DNA from: Oscillospiraceae bacterium
GTDB taxonomy: Bacteria > Bacillota > Clostridia > Oscillospirales > Oscillospiraceae
Assembly: GCA_017538775.1 (NCBI GenBank)
Contig: JAFYIF010000047.1
Coordinates: 1-6,144, forward strand
Length of the DNA: 6,144 nucleotides
Reading direction: 5' to 3'
A program made the position numbers and the translations under genes. Below the pieces are notes generated by a model, which was given only the letters and a program-made list of their open reading frames with translations, was not told where the DNA came from and ran no database searches. Each line of letters begins with the position of its first letter. The first letter of the stretch is position 1. Shown here in pieces: positions 5,168-6,144 of this stretch.

Positions 5168-6144
5168 TTACACAGCCTGCGCGGGTCTCCGCAGCAGCTG
5201 CGGCAGAATGGCTGCCGCCACCAGGACCACGCCGATCACGTCGGTCAGGATGCCGGGGTAGATCAGCAAAAGCCCTCCCGCGATGCAGAGGATGCGCTGC
5301 CAGACCTGCATGGGGGCCTTGACAAAGCCCTCCAGCGCGGCGGCGATGCCAAACATGCCGATGCCGGCGGTGACGATGCCCAGCACGGCGGCCCCGATCC
5401 CCTCGTTCATCAGCAGCAGACTGGGCTCCAGCGCGAAGATGTAGGGCACCAGGAAGGCGGCGATGGCCAGGCGCGTGGCGTTGATGCCGGTTTTCATCGG
5501 GTCGGACTTGGCAATGGCGCTCCCGGCGTAGGCGGCCAGGGCCACCGGCGGCGTGATGTCGGCCACGATGCCGAAGTAGAACACGAAGAAATGGGCGGCG
5601 ATCTTGTCGATGCCCAGCTGGATCAGGATGGGCGCGCAGGTGAAAGCCATGATGCAGTAGTTGGCGGTGGTGGGGACGCCCATGCCCAGGATGATGCAGC
5701 AGAGCATGGTCAGGAACAGGGCGATCAGGGTGGAGAGCATCGGGATCGGGATGCTGCGGGACACCGCGATGACCCCGTTGATGAGCCCGGAGGCCAGACC
5801 CGTGACGGTGATGCAGCCGGCGATGACGCCCGCCATGGAGCAGGCGGCGGCCACGGTGATGCAGCTGCGCCCACCGGCCTCCAGGGAGCCGAAGATCATC
5901 TCCCAGAGCCGCTTCCCGGTATTCAGGGACACCGGCTTGCCGGTCTCCTCCCGGCTCTCGGTGAACAGGGCGGGCAGACTGACCACGATGCTGGCCAGAA
6001 TGGCGATGCTGGCGCTCCACTGGAGGGAGCGCAGGTTGGTGGACACCAGCCAGATCAGCAGCACCAGGGGCAGCAGCAGATAGATGCGCTTGGCCAGCAC
6101 CCGGAAGCGGGGCAGCTGGTCCCGGGGAATGCCGGAGAGCCCCA
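5168..6144 (-). CDS. Fused TRAP transporter permease (DctM-type C-terminal part), 5'-truncated by the window
   Basis: TRAP transporters import organic acids or related solutes using an ion gradient and a periplasmic or lipid-anchored binding protein. This is the C-terminal half of the membrane permease, of the fused DctQM type usually paired with a TAXI-family binding protein. About 325 residues are visible of an expected 600-700. The frame is open to the window edge: an in-frame GLSGIPRDQLPRFR precedes the GTG at 6100, so that GTG is internal. Several hydrophobic helices are visible. The diagnostic DctM segment GMGVPTTANYCIMAF is followed by LGIDKIAAHFFVFYFG and ITPPVALAAYAGSAIAKSDP, with a conserved LVPYIFALEPSLLL block near the last third. 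The C-terminus ends with a further hydrophobic pair and a basic RRPAQAV tail. Composition matches the chromosome. The ligand cannot be told from this part; the binding-protein gene would lie upstream, beyond base 6144. Confidence 0.93.
   Translation of the reverse strand, partial: GLSGIPRDQLPRFRVLAKRIYLLLPLVLLIWLVSTNLRSLQWSASIAILASIVVSLPALFTESREETGKPVSLNTGKRLWEMIFGSLEAGGRSCITVAAACSMAGVIAGCITVTGLASGLINGVIAVSRSIPIPMLSTLIALFLTMLCCIILGMGVPTTANYCIMAFTCAPILIQLGIDKIAAHFFVFYFGIVADITPPVALAAYAGSAIAKSDPMKTGINATRLAIAAFLVPYIFALEPSLLLMNEGIGAAVLGIVTAGIGMFGIAAALEGFVKAPMQVWQRILCIAGGLLLIYPGILTDVIGVVLVAAAILPQLLRRPAQAV

Noticed and set aside
4845..6020. A 391-codon minus-strand frame across the TRAP permease, its terminator and tRNA-Leu
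   Set aside because: It lies in another frame of the permease with His/Arg/Gly-rich sequence, then translates through the terminator and the tRNA, which no real gene should do.

Overview
The window looks like a high-GC Gram-positive gut or anaerobe-type genome, most likely an Oscillospiraceae or other Clostridia relative. This is an inference from the gene families: a lipoprotein ApbE followed by a Gx-family membrane protein, MazG, and a fused TRAP permease. Strong AGGAGG-type ribosome binding sites and sigma-A promoters in GC-rich DNA point the same way. No rRNA or other species marker is present.

Bases 1-2130 hold the C-terminal part of a very large superfamily 2 helicase with a DUF1998 zinc-cluster domain. 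Its start lies outside the window. By eye this stretch is close to half GC, while everything from about 2363 onward is near 65-70% GC. It is probably the last gene of an acquired, likely anti-phage, island; the architecture is that of Druantia DruE and of MrfA/DISARM-related helicases. Bases 2131-2280 are an apparently non-coding junction.

Bases 2281-3930 are a two-gene operon: a lipoprotein FAD:protein FMN transferase (ApbE) and a Gx-family integral membrane protein, overlapping by 4 bp. A near-consensus promoter drives it, with a perfect 16-bp palindrome between promoter and ribosome binding site. The pair suggests flavinylation of proteins outside the membrane, but no target protein is visible.

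Bases 3939-4738 are mazG with its own promoter. Its N-terminal pyrophosphohydrolase domain is intact, but the C-terminal repeat has lost its metal ligands. mazG converges on a minus-strand tRNA-Leu(UAA) that has a perfect consensus promoter and an encoded CCA. A long two-way hairpin at 4921-4964 separates them.

Bases 5122-6144, on the minus strand, hold the C-terminal half of a fused TRAP permease and its terminator. The only sign of an undescribed system is the helicase island at the left edge, whose partner genes would lie upstream of base 1.
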